Shown: piece by piece, positions 10,646 to 20,336 of the stretch
How positions within the stretch are numbered: position 1 is the stretch's first letter
How the letters are laid out: the number at the start of each line of letters is the position of its first letter
Assembly (NCBI GenBank): GCA_021307315.1
Contig: JAJSPD010000041.1
Location: 310,001 to 374,000 of the forward strand
DNA: 64,000 nucleotides
Direction: 5' to 3'
Origin: Bisporella sp. PMI_857
Taxonomy: Eukaryota > Ascomycota > Leotiomycetes > Helotiales > Helotiaceae
Position numbers and translations under genes: made by a program
Notes under the pieces: generated by a model
Database searches by the model: none
What the model saw: only the letters and a program-made list of their open reading frames with translations
What the model was told of the DNA's origin: nothing

Positions 10646-11169
10646 ATATCAAAGGAATTTCTATAATTAAAACGCCAACTTAACGCGTGGGATACGCGTG
10701 AATCAGATTAAGACATGATACTGAGTGGCAGAATAAAAGCCCATGAACCCTACGAAGTAAATAGTTGATGGTATTGTGATCTACACGGGGTGTAACTTCC
10801 GGGAGACGGGGGTCTCGCGGCCAGGGGAAGCGAGGATTCGGCAAAGTAACCAATAAATGAGCGAGTAAATGAAGTTTGGGTAAGATTCATTCGAGAATAA
10901 GGAGTAGGCCATCTTTTATGGTTAGGGTTAGTAAGTTTGCTACTGTTGCACAAGCGCTAATCACCCTCAGCTCACCCTCAACTCAATCAACTCACTTGAG
11001 TAACCTAAGCACCCCTATCCCTTAACTTGAATCAGATTAAACTAAAAAACTTTCATATTTGTTATAGGAATAAAAGTATCTATATTCAAGCCATAAAACT
11101 TTTTCGCGCTCGTCAACGTGGGCCACTATCACAAGAACCTTTCAGGTGTTCTATATGATAAGTAGCAGT
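10646..11169. other. Intergenic, no gene seen
   Basis: No supported coding frame. It lies between the outer end of the LTR and the 3' end of the zinc-finger gene. Confidence 0.5.
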
Positions 11170-11918
11170 CTAATTCTTTATGCCTGCGTGCCTCTTTCGC
11201 ATGTGCTCCTGCAGCTTGTCCAGGCGATGATAGCCCTTCCATCTTCCCCGAACTTTGTCACAGCCAACGATGGGACAGTGATAGTGTGCAGGATTGTCGT
11301 GTTGCGTCCGTATATGCCTCTTCCTATCGGCAGCACGAGCGAAGCTAGAAGTGCAGCCAAGCCATAGGCAGTGGTAGCGATGACCCACAACAGGACCAGC
11401 CTGGATGGGTTGGATTTGTGGGTTGGTAGAGGAAGGAGGATCGAAGATGGATGCTAGATCACTCGGGATTGCGGAGCCGTTGTTCAAGGAAGAAAATTTA
11501 AAATCTGTTGGAGAGATCTGTGAGATAGGAATATCAGGACTCTAAGAAGAGTCAACTTACCATTTGTGAGCACACCATGCTGAATGACATTAGGTGAGCC
11601 AAACTCCATGGGATTTTCGGCTGAAGAGGATTCCTGATGGGTATTGACGGCCGGGGCGTGATATTGATGAAGCTGGCCTATATGCCTCGTATTGCCGTCA
11701 AAAACAACCTGGCCAGAGAGATTTAGTGTGGTCGCAGGATTGGCCCCAATGGAATTCCCAAACACATTATCGAAGACAGGGGCGTCGTAAATGTGGTAAT
11801 GGGGGCCTATGAGGCCATGATCTTGTTGGGAAAAGAAGATATTCTCTTCGAAGCCCGGGGCAAAGAGATCTGGTAAAAGGTTCTGATTTTGAGCAAATGC
11901 AGCTCCCCTGGCAGCCAT
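11170..11918 (-). CDS. C2H2 zinc-finger protein, two exons
   Basis: Exon 1 runs from ATG 11918 to 11561. The intron (11505-11560, 56 bp) has a GTAAGT donor and a CCAACAG acceptor, chosen because the nearer CACAG acceptor leads to an immediate stop. Exon 2 runs from 11504 to TAG at 11170. The product is 230 aa. The N-terminal ~120 residues are Asn/Gly/His-rich without a recognised domain. The C-terminal part carries two C2H2 fingers: YHCLWLGCTSSFARAADR with HIRTQH, and YHCPIVGCDKV with HMRKRH. Such tandem fingers at the C-terminus are typical of small fungal DNA-binding regulators in the nucleus; the targets are unknown. It has no stops and lies between mobile elements. It is probably a real host gene, though exon 1 could extend upstream through an unseen intron. 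Confidence 0.78.
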
Positions 11919-12569
11919 GAGAACCACAATTAGTGAACAATCTGACGTGGAAACTGGATCTAGGTTGTGAGTCTGCGGCCACCTATAACTTCAAGAAGAG
12001 AATTTAATTGTAAAAGCAGTATGAAATAGAACTCATGGGAACCCTTTAGCATAGGGTGATCCTGGCTATATTTGTAGCCCATTTATCTTACCTTCGAAAC
12101 ACGGTGCAAGTTCGTTGACGCCCTTGAAAACGCAGGATTTACTCACACTTACTCTTATTCGCCAGTTTCGGGAATCTTCAGACATTCCGGGAACTAGTAC
12201 TGCCATCATGACCTGGAGATGAAATTTAATTGAGAAGGATAGAACCTATGATCTGGTATTGTGGCACATCATTCGTCCTGTGAATATGGGATGCAAATCG
12301 TATGGGCGCACAGACCATGCGCCACAAATTGAGGGCTCTTGGCAAGATCATTGAGGCTCTTGGTGATGCTTGGGGATGCTTGGCCAGACTTGGCTAGACT
12401 TGACTACAAGCTAAGCATCTTCCTATAAGAGTGCTGGATCTGCCCACGTGGGTAATAGGAATGAGCAGACAAACGCTTTGGAATGCATACAACAAGACTG
12501 CAACGCTAAAAAAAAAAATTGGGGCTCTGTATCATAATGCTACAGCCCAATTCCTTACTTTAGCTACCT
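11919..12569. other. Intergenic up to the inverted-repeat arm
   Basis: No convincing gene. Probably contains the promoter of the divergent-side zinc-finger gene. A run of A (near 12510) precedes the LINE tail. Confidence 0.45.
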
Positions 12570-12892
12570 TTTGTTATTATTATTATTGTTTGTTTGTTTT
12601 TCTATTTAACGTCTAACTAAAGGGCCGTGCAAAGCACGGGACCTACTCCGTGCTCGAAGATACGACGCTAGAAGTAAACTCCTAGAAACCAGAGGCAGAA
12701 GGCCTGGGGCATGTTGGGATACTTGGCGTTATTCCTTAACCGCAAGTATTAGACAGGAAGGTATTTACACTAAAATTGGGAAATGAGCCCTCCTCTACGC
12801 TCTAGCCCTCCTACTCCCCGTGGCTCTCGCACCGTCATTATGTGTTGTTTGGGACAAAGGAAAAAGTAATAGTTGACAAAAGAAATGGCCAG

Positions 12893-15800
12893 CTAGCTGG
12901 CTTTGCGGTAGGGACAAATGTCCTCAAAAAAGCGAGTTTTGCGCCACCATTCGGTTAGCGTGGCGACACCTTCGTTGGTGCCAAGTAGTTGTGGGATTAG
13001 AGTGGAAGGGGGCCCTCGGGGTCGGTTGCGGCGCCTGCGGGCGATTCTGCAGAAAAAGAAGTGAATAGGAGTTTTAGGGAGGCCGCAGAAGCAATAAAGC
13101 TGTGCGTCTGTATGGTCAAACCTTTCGTGGTAGTCTTTGAAGTCGCCGTGATTTGACCTGGCTGCTATAATGCGGCCGAGCTCTTTTCTAGGGAGCCGGA
13201 GCTCCTGTGGAGGGACAGGAGCAGTAGTGATTAATAACAGTTGGTAGTTTTCATGTGCGGAGGTCGTCCACCATTTTGCACGTGCTTTTGTAGTTTGCTG
13301 TGCATGCCATTTCTTTAATGAAGCAAACGACAGTGGATAAGGAGTACTAGGAAGCTGGGAGGAGCCTTTGCGGGCTTCTGCATCTGCCAGGTCGTTTCCG
13401 GGAATGTTTGCGTGGCCAGGCACCCACCGGATGTGTATGTCGCCGGCTAGTGTAGCGTTGTCTCTTCTCTGCCAGTCTTCTCTAGCTTTGATGAATGAGT
13501 TGAAAATAGGCTGTGATGTGGTAAGTGAAGGGGACAGCAGGCGTTTTGCGACTTCGAGGTTGTCGAGGCAAATCCAGGCGTTTTTGGCTAGTCTATTCGA
13601 CGGGTGCCGGAGAGCTGCTTGTGCACCAAGTAGCGCGGCAATGGCTTCCGCGTCAAAGATTTCCGCGCTGGGGCCGAGAGCGAAAGCTTCCTTGTCTGTA
13701 GCTTCGGGCAGTACCAGAGCGTAGCCTGCCCCCGCGTTGCCGTTTTGGAGTTTTGAGCCGTCCGTGTACACGACTATGTCGTTTGCCGGAACGTGGTGAA
13801 TAAAGTGCGAAAAAGCAGCGGCCCGTTGTTCTTTTGTGTGCGTCGGGTCAGGAGCGCCTATTCGTTTCTCTATATCTGCGGAGCTTTCGGCCGGGAACCA
13901 AGGTGGTAAAGCTATCATGTCGAGCTGTTCTGAAGCAGGTAGCGACAAGTATCTTATTGCAAAACGAGTTGGGACGCGGCTTCGACGGGTCGGGATCAGT
14001 GGCCCTCGAACAGCTTCGGCTCGTATGCGTAAAGGGTGCTGGGGATCGAGCCGGCGTATGCGGATAGTTGAGCGCCTAGCTATTTCGTCGAGCTTGAGTT
14101 CCGGGGGTGCCAGTCCTGATTCTCGGTATAGAATTGGGTATGGAGTTGTTTTGAAGACCGGTAGAATAGCTTTGGCTGCAGCTCGAGTAGTAGTTTCAAG
14201 CTTTGTAAGCAGGCCATCTATTCGGTTCGAAGTGTAGCCGTTGTGTGTTTGTCTTTTTCGGCCTGGCCACCATGTTTCTGCTGCGAAGTACGCTACCGGC
14301 AAGACGCACGCTGTTACGGCCTGTCGTGTAAGCATAGGGGAGACCCCTCGAAGCGTGTTGCCGAGTGACGAGAAAGCGTGAGCTGTTTTCAGAGCTTTGG
14401 TTGCTTGGGCAAGTGCGTGGTATTTGAAAGTTAGTTTCCTGTCGAAAAGTACTCCAAGCCATTTTAAGTAAGGGCGTTCAGTGCTTTCAGATACTACGAG
14501 AGATCCAGCTGTTACCGATGGTGATCTGTTTTTGTCCGCGTGCCTGCGGGAGAAGTGTAGAAGTTCTGATTTTTCGGGGTCGAAAGTAATTCCTTCCGCG
14601 CGTCCCCATTCTAGAGCTTGCGCCAGTGTAGCTGAAAGGGCGTATGTGTTCTCTATTAAAGAAGGGGAGATTTTGTAAGTAGCGGCGTCATCGGCATAGC
14701 CGAATCCTCCTTGAAATAGTCTTAAGAAAAATAGAGGGGAAATATGAAGCATGAATAGAATGCCAGAAACTGGGGAGCCTTGAGGCAGCCCGCACTCGAT
14801 TTCAATTTCGTCTCCAACTTCGCCGTCGAGCCGAATGCATACTTTACGCTTTGTGGCGAACGATGCAACCCATCTTACTAAGTAATTGGGCCAGCCTTGT
14901 TCGCGTAGCCTTTTGACAAGCCTGCCTGGTAGAACAGCGTCGAAAGCGCCTTTGACGTCGAGCGTAAGCATCGACGCTGTCAAGCCCTGATTCAGCGCTG
15001 TTTCGATGTCGTGTGTAAGGCATGTTGTAAGGTCGACCGACGACCGCAAAGGGAGCGCGCCGAATTGTTGTGCTGCAACTACCTGGTATTTTATGGCGAT
15101 CCATGACATCCTTTTAGCTATTAATCTTTCCAGGCCTTTTCCGAGCACCGAGAGTAGAGCGATAGGTCTGTATGACCGGGGAGAAGCCCGATCTGCTTTT
15201 TTGGGTTTGCTAATCATTGCTAATATAGCAGTGCGGAAACAAATTGGGTGATGGCCGGCATGTATGCACGCTTGGAATAGTTGACTGATATGGCTTTTGA
15301 GCAGCGGCCACCCTACTCGTAAGAGTGGTGTAGGGATTTCGTCTTTGCCAGGCGCGGTATTGCCTGCTCCGAGTATTGACTTTTCTATTTCTTGTTCGGT
15401 AAGGTCAGGAAACGGGAGTGACGTTACAGGGACGGCGGGGGCTGTAAGTGGAATGTCACCTGCTTCAGCAGTGTTTTGTAGAAGGTTTCGTGCGAATATG
15501 TCTCGTTTTGCTTCTGGAGTAGTTGCCGGAGGAGCACGTGGGCGAAGAGGGTCTTTTAAGGGAGGAGAGCGGAATGAGCCCGTGGATTTGTGCCACTTTG
15601 CAATGCTGAAAACGTCTCTGCTTGTAGCTGCTTCGTCAAGCTTTTTCTTGTAGAAAGACACTTTAGCTTGCCGGGTTGCTTTGCGTAGCTCTTTCTTTGC
15701 TTCGCTTGCTGCGAACCCGTAGTGTTCTCTTCGGGCCGCACGGAATGCCTGTACTGCTGTAGCGCAAGCGTCGTTCCACCAGGGCTGTCCTTTGTTATGT

Positions 15801-16732
15801 GGAAGTGCGCGCTTGGCTGAGCCTTGATAAGCATTTTGAATTGCTTCGACGATGTTGACAGCGTAGCTGTCGAGAAAAGTGTCTGTAGGACTGCTTGGAA
15901 ATAGGGGAGTATTCTCAAGGTTGTATTTAAGAAGAGAAAGAAAAGTGTCTTTTTCAAGCGTAGCAAAGCGTAAATGTGTTGGCCGTTCACGCGTTCTAGT
16001 GCCCCACCAGATGTTAGTTAGTAAAGGTAAGTGGTCTGAACCGATTTGGAGTTTTCTTTTAACGCTTGTGTTTACCCCTATTCGGCGGAGGCCGGGAGAA
16101 GCGAAGGCGAGGTCGAGCACATTCCCTAGTTGGTGTGTAGGTTTGTCGATTTGTGAAATGAAGGAAAAGTCGTGTAGCTCGGTCCACGAGACAAAAGGGT
16201 CTGCAAACGAGTCAGACGGGCCTTGATACGATGGTTGCCAAAGCAGGTGGTGCAAGTTGAAGTCGCCTGCTATAAAAGTAGCCGAAGGGAATGTAGATGC
16301 CGGCAGAGACATCAGAGCGGTGGCCGCGCCTTGGCTTCTGTATACGTTCCCTATGGGGGCATTGTACACATTTATGATCATAAGCGGTTGGTTTGTTGGC
16401 GTTTGGATTGTCAAGAAGAGCAGGTCGTTGGCTATATCGTCGTTTTGCGGAAGTGGACGTATTTGTGTAGCGCGTAAGCCTACCCCTTTGCGTACGTATG
16501 TCATGACGCGAGGAGTATGGTCGAAAGTGTCGACTGGGGAAAAGCATTCAAAAGAAGGGTGTGTTTTTGTAATTCGTCTGTCTAGGTCGGTAAAAATGCG
16601 GGGTTCTTGAACCAGAAGAACGTCGATTGAGGAGTTGAAAGCTGTAGAGAGAGCTAGCTCGTGCGAGCTAGTGCCTTTCCCTACGTTTATTGAAAGAATC
16701 GAAAGAGAAGAAGGAAGGCTTCTACTACTCAT
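12893..16732 (-). CDS. LINE (Tad1/I-like) ORF2 polyprotein: endonuclease, reverse transcriptase, RNase H (left copy)
   Basis: Uninterrupted 1279 codons. Order: APE-type endonuclease (SILSINVGKG near the start, LLVQEPRIF, IAGDFNLHHLLWQ, SDHLPLL at about residues 1-240), then reverse transcriptase (SYRPIALLSVLGKGLE, LTLDVKGAFDAV, CGLPQGSPVSG, GYADDAA at about 500-720). RNase H follows (VVYTDGSKLQNG, DAEAIAALLGAQAAL, WVPGHANIPGNDLADAEARKG at about 960-1110), with a C-terminal Cys/His motif CFCGLPKTPIHFFFC. All catalytic signatures are present, including YADD and the RNase H D-E-D-D set, so the protein looks functional. The ATG overlaps the ORF1 stop as TAATG, suggesting termination-reinitiation. 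Left and right copies are the same length, with amino-acid differences confined to the C-terminal half. The 5' end of the element is lost, so this copy probably cannot be transcribed normally. Confidence 0.95.
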   Translation of the reverse strand: MSSRSLPSSLSILSINVGKGTSSHELALSTAFNSSIDVLLVQEPRIFTDLDRRITKTHPSFECFSPVDTFDHTPRVMTYVRKGVGLRATQIRPLPQNDDIANDLLFLTIQTPTNQPLMIINVYNAPIGNVYRSQGAATALMSLPASTFPSATFIAGDFNLHHLLWQPSYQGPSDSFADPFVSWTELHDFSFISQIDKPTHQLGNVLDLAFASPGLRRIGVNTSVKRKLQIGSDHLPLLTNIWWGTRTRERPTHLRFATLEKDTFLSLLKYNLENTPLFPSSPTDTFLDSYAVNIVEAIQNAYQGSAKRALPHNKGQPWWNDACATAVQAFRAARREHYGFAASEAKKELRKATRQAKVSFYKKKLDEAATSRDVFSIAKWHKSTGSFRSPPLKDPLRPRAPPATTPEAKRDIFARNLLQNTAEAGDIPLTAPAVPVTSLPFPDLTEQEIEKSILGAGNTAPGKDEIPTPLLRVGWPLLKSHISQLFQACIHAGHHPICFRTAILAMISKPKKADRASPRSYRPIALLSVLGKGLERLIAKRMSWIAIKYQVVAAQQFGALPLRSSVDLTTCLTHDIETALNQGLTASMLTLDVKGAFDAVLPGRLVKRLREQGWPNYLVRWVASFATKRKVCIRLDGEVGDEIEIECGLPQGSPVSGILFMLHISPLFFLRLFQGGFGYADDAATYKISPSLIENTYALSATLAQALEWGRAEGITFDPEKSELLHFSRRHADKNRSPSVTAGSLVVSESTERPYLKWLGVLFDRKLTFKYHALAQATKALKTAHAFSSLGNTLRGVSPMLTRQAVTACVLPVAYFAAETWWPGRKRQTHNGYTSNRIDGLLTKLETTTRAAAKAILPVFKTTPYPILYRESGLAPPELKLDEIARRSTIRIRRLDPQHPLRIRAEAVRGPLIPTRRSRVPTRFAIRYLSLPASEQLDMIALPPWFPAESSADIEKRIGAPDPTHTKEQRAAAFSHFIHHVPANDIVVYTDGSKLQNGNAGAGYALVLPEATDKEAFALGPSAEIFDAEAIAALLGAQAALRHPSNRLAKNAWICLDNLEVAKRLLSPSLTTSQPIFNSFIKAREDWQRRDNATLAGDIHIRWVPGHANIPGNDLADAEARKGSSQLPSTPYPLSFASLKKWHAQQTTKARAKWWTTSAHENYQLLLITTAPVPPQELRLPRKELGRIIAARSNHGDFKDYHERFDHTDAQLYCFCGLPKTPIHFFFCRIARRRRNRPRGPPSTLIPQLLGTNEGVATLTEWWRKTRFFEDICPYRKAS

Positions 16733-17284
16733 TACGGCGCTGTGCTTGCAAAGAGGCGCTTTCCGGGCAGGAGTTGCTCGGAAGGCGAGAGTATTGAGAA
16801 CCGTGAGCCTTGGCTTGTAGTAGGAGGGAGTGTGAGGGATTGTCTGGTAGGGGGAGTGTTGGGTCTTGTTGGTGCTTCAGGAATATCTACTTCTATAGAG
16901 TCTAGCGTGTCCTGTTGCGTAGAGGGAGGGCAGTTGGCCGTTTTGATCCTTAAATAGGCAGCTGAGCACGATTGTCGGATTTGGGCTTTTTGTTGTTTAG
17001 TAGGGCCAGCTTGGCCCGGCTTAGGCCGTAGTAAGCATTCTGTGAAGTCGGCCGGGTGAGGGCCGTGGCAGTGGATGCAGCGTGAAGGGCAAGCGTGAGC
17101 TGCTGGGGAGCATGATGTGTGATCTTTTTCGGTGTGTTTAGTAGAGCCGCATAAGCGGCAGCGGGGGGCTCTAACGCAAGTCCGCTCGTTGTGCCACATT
17201 AAGCAGCGGTTGCATTGTATAGTTACTACTTTTTTAGGTAACGGCTTGATGGAGACTCTGGCTCCATGTGGGGTTATTATTATT
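16732..17284 (-). CDS. LINE ORF1 (zinc-knuckle nucleic-acid binding), 5'-truncated, left copy
   Basis: The frame is open from a TAA-repeat junction near 17284; the first internal ATG is at 17199 (MWHNERTC). It contains Cys/His clusters typical of Tad1-like ORF1 proteins: RCRLCGSTKHTEKDHTSC and RCIHCHGPHPADFTEC, followed by a Pro/Thr-rich tail. An intact ORF1 would have several hundred further N-terminal residues; here the sequence begins directly after the (TAA)n tail of another LINE 3' UTR. That is the expected structure of a 5'-truncated insertion into, or template switch at, such a tail. The stop overlaps the ORF2 start by one base. DNA- or RNA-binding in the LINE ribonucleoprotein is the family role. 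The translated part is identical to the right copy. Confidence 0.85.
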
Positions 17285-17760
17285 ATTAACTATTTTACGT
17301 CTTGGCGGGGGGTGCATAGCAAAGCTACATGGCCCCCTGAGCTCCGAAACCGAAGAAAGGACGCCAGAGGATAGGCCTCTGGTATGGTACAGCCCTTAGC
17401 GTGAGCTGAAGGGATAGAGGGGTATATACAGATACTAGCGTTGTGCCCTAACTGCTAGCATAAAAAGCGGTGACATAGAAGATCTAAGCTTATAGACAAT
17501 CTAGAAAATACAGGTGCCTTCCACTTGTGCGCTGCCCTCCTACTCTCCTTGGCCACGACAACGACAACTTGTAATTATTATGTGATTTGTAAAAGTGCTA
17601 AGTAAAATGTGCCGGCCTAGTCTAGGCTAGGCAGGCGGTTGAGCGTTAGGTTCTAACTACGGTGAAACTACGAGTTATATAACCCCGTTCCGGGTCACGT
17701 GAACGACACCCTTCGTTCAAGTGCGTGACCACCTGACCTCTCTAGTTAATTGTACTAACA
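17285..17760 (-). repeat. LTR tip plus LINE 3'-UTR fragment (inner end of left arm)
   Basis: 17639-17760 matches the TGTTAG LTR end of the gag element. 17285-17638 resembles the 3' UTR of the same LINE family (shared GAGAGTAGGAGGG block) and ends in a TAA-repeat tail abutting the truncated ORF1. Identical in the blocks compared to 20337-20822 on the other arm. Confidence 0.75.
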
Positions 17761-17829
17761 GTTTTGAAACTTAATTAACTACAAAGTTATTTGGTATATT
17801 AGTAATACCTTCTTCTATTTCTTCTTCTA

Positions 17830-19678
17830 ACGTATTCCACAAGCGAGCGGTCCACCCAAGTGAGCGGTCCACCTTAGCTATACCTAGCCACTTTAAATAC
17901 ATATATTTCTACAACGCCTTGAGGAATTTAATTCTAATTAAAATTAATTAATCTACAATGTCTTGAGGACCTAGGGAACATGTTGTAATGCGATATCCTG
18001 GCTCGCGGCAGCGTCCACATCGCCTTTGACGTCCCGCAGTCGCATGTGAACTATTACCACTTTGACGCATATCCTCCAAAATTTGGGTATTAATGTCCGA
18101 TTGATCAATTAAATTTAGGCCATCTTGAACTGTAAGAGACCCTCGCTGCTGAATTCGCTTTTTTTGGCGATGTTTTCGCTGTGTTACAAGTTCGTTAGCC
18201 TTGTGAAGAGCAGCATTTTCTGCCTGAAGAATCGCGAGCTGATGAGCCATTTTGTGCGCGCCCTTGAGGACCTGATCAACTGCTGTATTGATGGCTGTAG
18301 GAGAGCTGTTTTGATGGCGTGCAATTTTAACTTTAATTAGCTCCGTTTGCGAGGTTAACTCAAGAGAGTTGCTTGGTGTTTTCGGCTCCCAGGGAACGTC
18401 TTCTGCGATAGGGGGTGTTGGAGTCCTGAATTGAATATCAAGTTTTGAAATTACAGCCTCTGGATCGTACGGAACGAGCCCTGCACCTCGAAAGCCTCCT
18501 TGCATATTGCTTTTAGTAAAAGAGGCTTCAAATGCTACTCGAAATGCTGGTAGGAACTCAAGTTTAGTAATGTGGTTAATGCCGCTCCGGATCAAGTCCT
18601 CAATCTGGCCGCCGTACGCCTTTTTAAGAGGCGCAAAGCAGCCTACATCAAGTGGCTGAAGGAAATGAGACGCATGTGGAGGCATACAGAGTGTAATAAT
18701 ATTGTTTTCTTTGCAGAAATCCTGGAATTGAAGCGAGTTGTGGCTCTCGTGGCCATCAATGACAAGGAGACGATATGTGCCCTTTGTACGCCTCTTTGTG
18801 TGCTTCTCAAAGTGCTGAAGCCATTCAAAACCAAGCTCATTTGTAGTCCAGCCGTTTTCGCTTACGCTGAGAACCCAATCACCTGGTATTTCTTCGCTAT
18901 ACCATGCTGAGAGATGGTATTGTCCGGCGAAGATTACGAAAGGTGGAACGGCCCAGCCTTGCGCGTTGATTCCCTGGATCACTGTAACCCATTCACGATT
19001 TCCTGGCTGTACCATTTTAGGTCGATAGCGTCGCTCTGAGGCCGTAATAACCTTTGCCGTGGAAGCGATGCCCATCATAAAGCCTGTTTCGTCGAAATTA
19101 AAGATGTCGTCTTCGTGGATACCGTACTTAGCGATAGTATTCTGTACGAGTCTAAACCACTTCCGGATAACCTTTGGATCTTCGTTCTTGGCTCTCTGGT
19201 AGTCGTACTTGCGATTGAATCGTGTTTTAAGCTCTGGAGAGCGCTTGACAAAGTTCCCTGCCCAATTCTTGCCAACCTTGCCTCCACTGCGAGCCCGGAG
19301 AAGGTTATTGGCCATATTTTCCACGGCACTTAATCGGGGCGAAAACCCTCGTGAATCTAGGTCTAGGATATGTTGAATAATAACTGATTCTTCTAGCTCT
19401 GTAAGCTTTCTCGAATTGGGCGTGCAATCGCGTCGCGGACGGATTCCGGCGCGTCGTCGTCGGAGCGTCGTTCGCACCGCGTCGTACGTCTTTATTGCGC
19501 TTCGTTCGCTTTGAAATTGGCCGTGATTGATAGCATTTATAGCAAAAGATATTTTACCCTCTTTATGAGGTAATTGAAGAGAAGATGGTTGTTGCATTGT
19601 ATATTAAAGATTATAGGTCGCGCTTTTTGGTTGGGGTGGACCGCTCGCTTGGGTGGACCGCTCGCTTGTGGAATACGT
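17830..19678 (-). mobile_element. Complete pogo/Fot-type transposon with 44-bp TIRs and TA duplication
   Basis: 1849 bp flanked by TA (17828-17829 and 19679-19680). TIRs at 17830-17873 and 19635-19678 begin ACGTATTCCACAAGCGAG and match at 43 of 44 positions by eye. Each TIR contains two copies of GAGCGGTCCACC. It carries one intact transposase and sits inside a hAT gene at the centre of the large palindrome. All parts needed for mobility are present. Confidence 0.93.
17948..19597 (-). CDS. pogo/Fot-type DDE transposase
   Basis: Intact 549-codon frame from ATG 19597. N-terminal psq-type helix-turn-helix (residues ~10-50, AINHGQFQSERSAIKTYD), then a CENP-B/Tc5-type DNA-binding domain (~65-135, with GGKVGKNWAGNFVKRSPELK). 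The DDE_1 catalytic core has its three Asp in FNFDETGF (~170), LLVIDGHESH (~280) and LQPLDVGCF (~320), i.e. a DDD triad. The C-terminal region has a short Leu-rich coiled-coil-like segment and a final Cys cluster, CGRCREPGYRITTC. The domain order and length match the fungal Fot1/pogo family. The enzyme excises and reinserts the element at TA. With intact frame and near-perfect TIRs it is a candidate active, autonomous element, and a possible source of mobilisation for related copies. Confidence 0.95.
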   Translation of the reverse strand: MQQPSSLQLPHKEGKISFAINAINHGQFQSERSAIKTYDAVRTTLRRRRAGIRPRRDCTPNSRKLTELEESVIIQHILDLDSRGFSPRLSAVENMANNLLRARSGGKVGKNWAGNFVKRSPELKTRFNRKYDYQRAKNEDPKVIRKWFRLVQNTIAKYGIHEDDIFNFDETGFMMGIASTAKVITASERRYRPKMVQPGNREWVTVIQGINAQGWAVPPFVIFAGQYHLSAWYSEEIPGDWVLSVSENGWTTNELGFEWLQHFEKHTKRRTKGTYRLLVIDGHESHNSLQFQDFCKENNIITLCMPPHASHFLQPLDVGCFAPLKKAYGGQIEDLIRSGINHITKLEFLPAFRVAFEASFTKSNMQGGFRGAGLVPYDPEAVISKLDIQFRTPTPPIAEDVPWEPKTPSNSLELTSQTELIKVKIARHQNSSPTAINTAVDQVLKGAHKMAHQLAILQAENAALHKANELVTQRKHRQKKRIQQRGSLTVQDGLNLIDQSDINTQILEDMRQSGNSSHATAGRQRRCGRCREPGYRITTCSLGPQDIVD

Positions 19679-19876
19679 TATATCTTCTTCTTTAATTATT
19701 CCCCAACTTTTTAAAGCTATAATAGCTTCAAAAGTACTTTTATTTATTTTATTCCTTAATTTAGACATAATTAAAGCTCCTTGAGAAAAAAACCTTTCCG
19801 ATGAAGCTGAAGTAGCCGGAATTTGTAAATACTTTCTAGCTATTAAAGATAAAATAGGAAATTTTGTTTTATTTTT

Positions 19877-20049
19877 TGTCACGTCCCGTGCTCCCAAGCA
19901 CACGTGACCTATATTAGGCGAGCTCTCAGAGCGCCTCGTGTATATATAGCCTGCTCTCCTCGAGCTCCTCTTCCTTCCTTTGCTATAGATTCTCGTATGA
20001 TACCACCGTTGCCCTCTGTATCTGTAGATCCACAGCGCGTGTCGTGACA
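19877..20049. repeat. Solo LTR (173 bp) with TTTTT target duplication
   Basis: Begins TGTCACGTCCC and ends CGTGACA, with short inverted ends TGTCACG/CGTGACA. It is flanked on both sides by TTTTT (19872-19876, 20050-20054). Internal TATATATAG suggests a promoter. Removing it restores the hAT reading frame. It differs from the TGTTAG LTR family. Confidence 0.85.
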
Positions 20050-20336
20050 TTTTTAAGCCAAAAATCTAAAGGATTTATCTATTAAAATTAGTAATAATGA
20101 TATTAATTGAAGTGTTTAATACTTACTTGCCGTCCTGATCTTTTTTCTTTAAAATACAAATCAAATTCGTTTATATCTTCGTCTTCGTTATTATCAATAT
20201 ATATATCTAAATCGTCTTGATTTCGATTTATATTTTGATTAACTACAAGTATTTCCGGTAAAGCTTGTAAATAGTCATTTTTATAACTGCTAATTTATTA
20301 GCAAATTTTAATTTTAATATTATAATTTAAACTTAC

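Larger units (their letters stand above)
12570..17761. repeat. Left arm of a giant inverted repeat (5.19 kb)
   Basis: This arm is the reverse complement of 20336-25528. From the inner edge through the end of ORF2 the arms are colinear to the base: paired coordinates always sum to 38097 (17760/20337, 16732/21365, 12893/25204). From the inside outwards it holds an LTR tip, a LINE 3'-UTR with a TAA-repeat tail, a 5'-truncated ORF1, a complete ORF2, a 3' UTR and a second (TAA)n tail. Inner 2.8 kb: identical to the other arm in every block compared. Outer part: several percent different. Confidence 0.93.
17771..20335 (-). pseudogene. hAT transposase C-terminal fragment, interrupted by two insertions
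   Basis: Reads on the minus strand. An upstream exon (~20285-20127) is Asn/Asp-rich and bounded by a TTGCTAAT...TTAG acceptor. The intron 20079-20126 has a GTAAGT donor and ACTAAT branch. An exon beginning INPLDFWLKN is broken at TTTTT by a 173-bp solo LTR (19877-20049). It continues as TKFPILSLIARKYL and QIPATSASSERFFSQGAL, the hAT dimerisation domain, then is broken at a TA by a complete pogo element (17830-19678). It resumes as EEEIEEGITNIPNNF to a TAA at 17771. Removing both insertions with one copy of each target duplication gives a continuous frame, which proves the nesting. The N-terminal three quarters are missing, cut off by the inverted-repeat arm. Confidence 0.87.

Noticed and set aside
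13368..16732. Many 60-140-codon frames antisense to the LINE ORF2
   Set aside because: They are shadows repeated identically on the other arm and have no motif of their own.
19604..20050. A 148-codon minus-strand frame looking like a hAT C-terminal gene
   Set aside because: It is a chance read-through of solo LTR, hAT exon and pogo TIR; the real hAT frame is restored only after removing the insertions.
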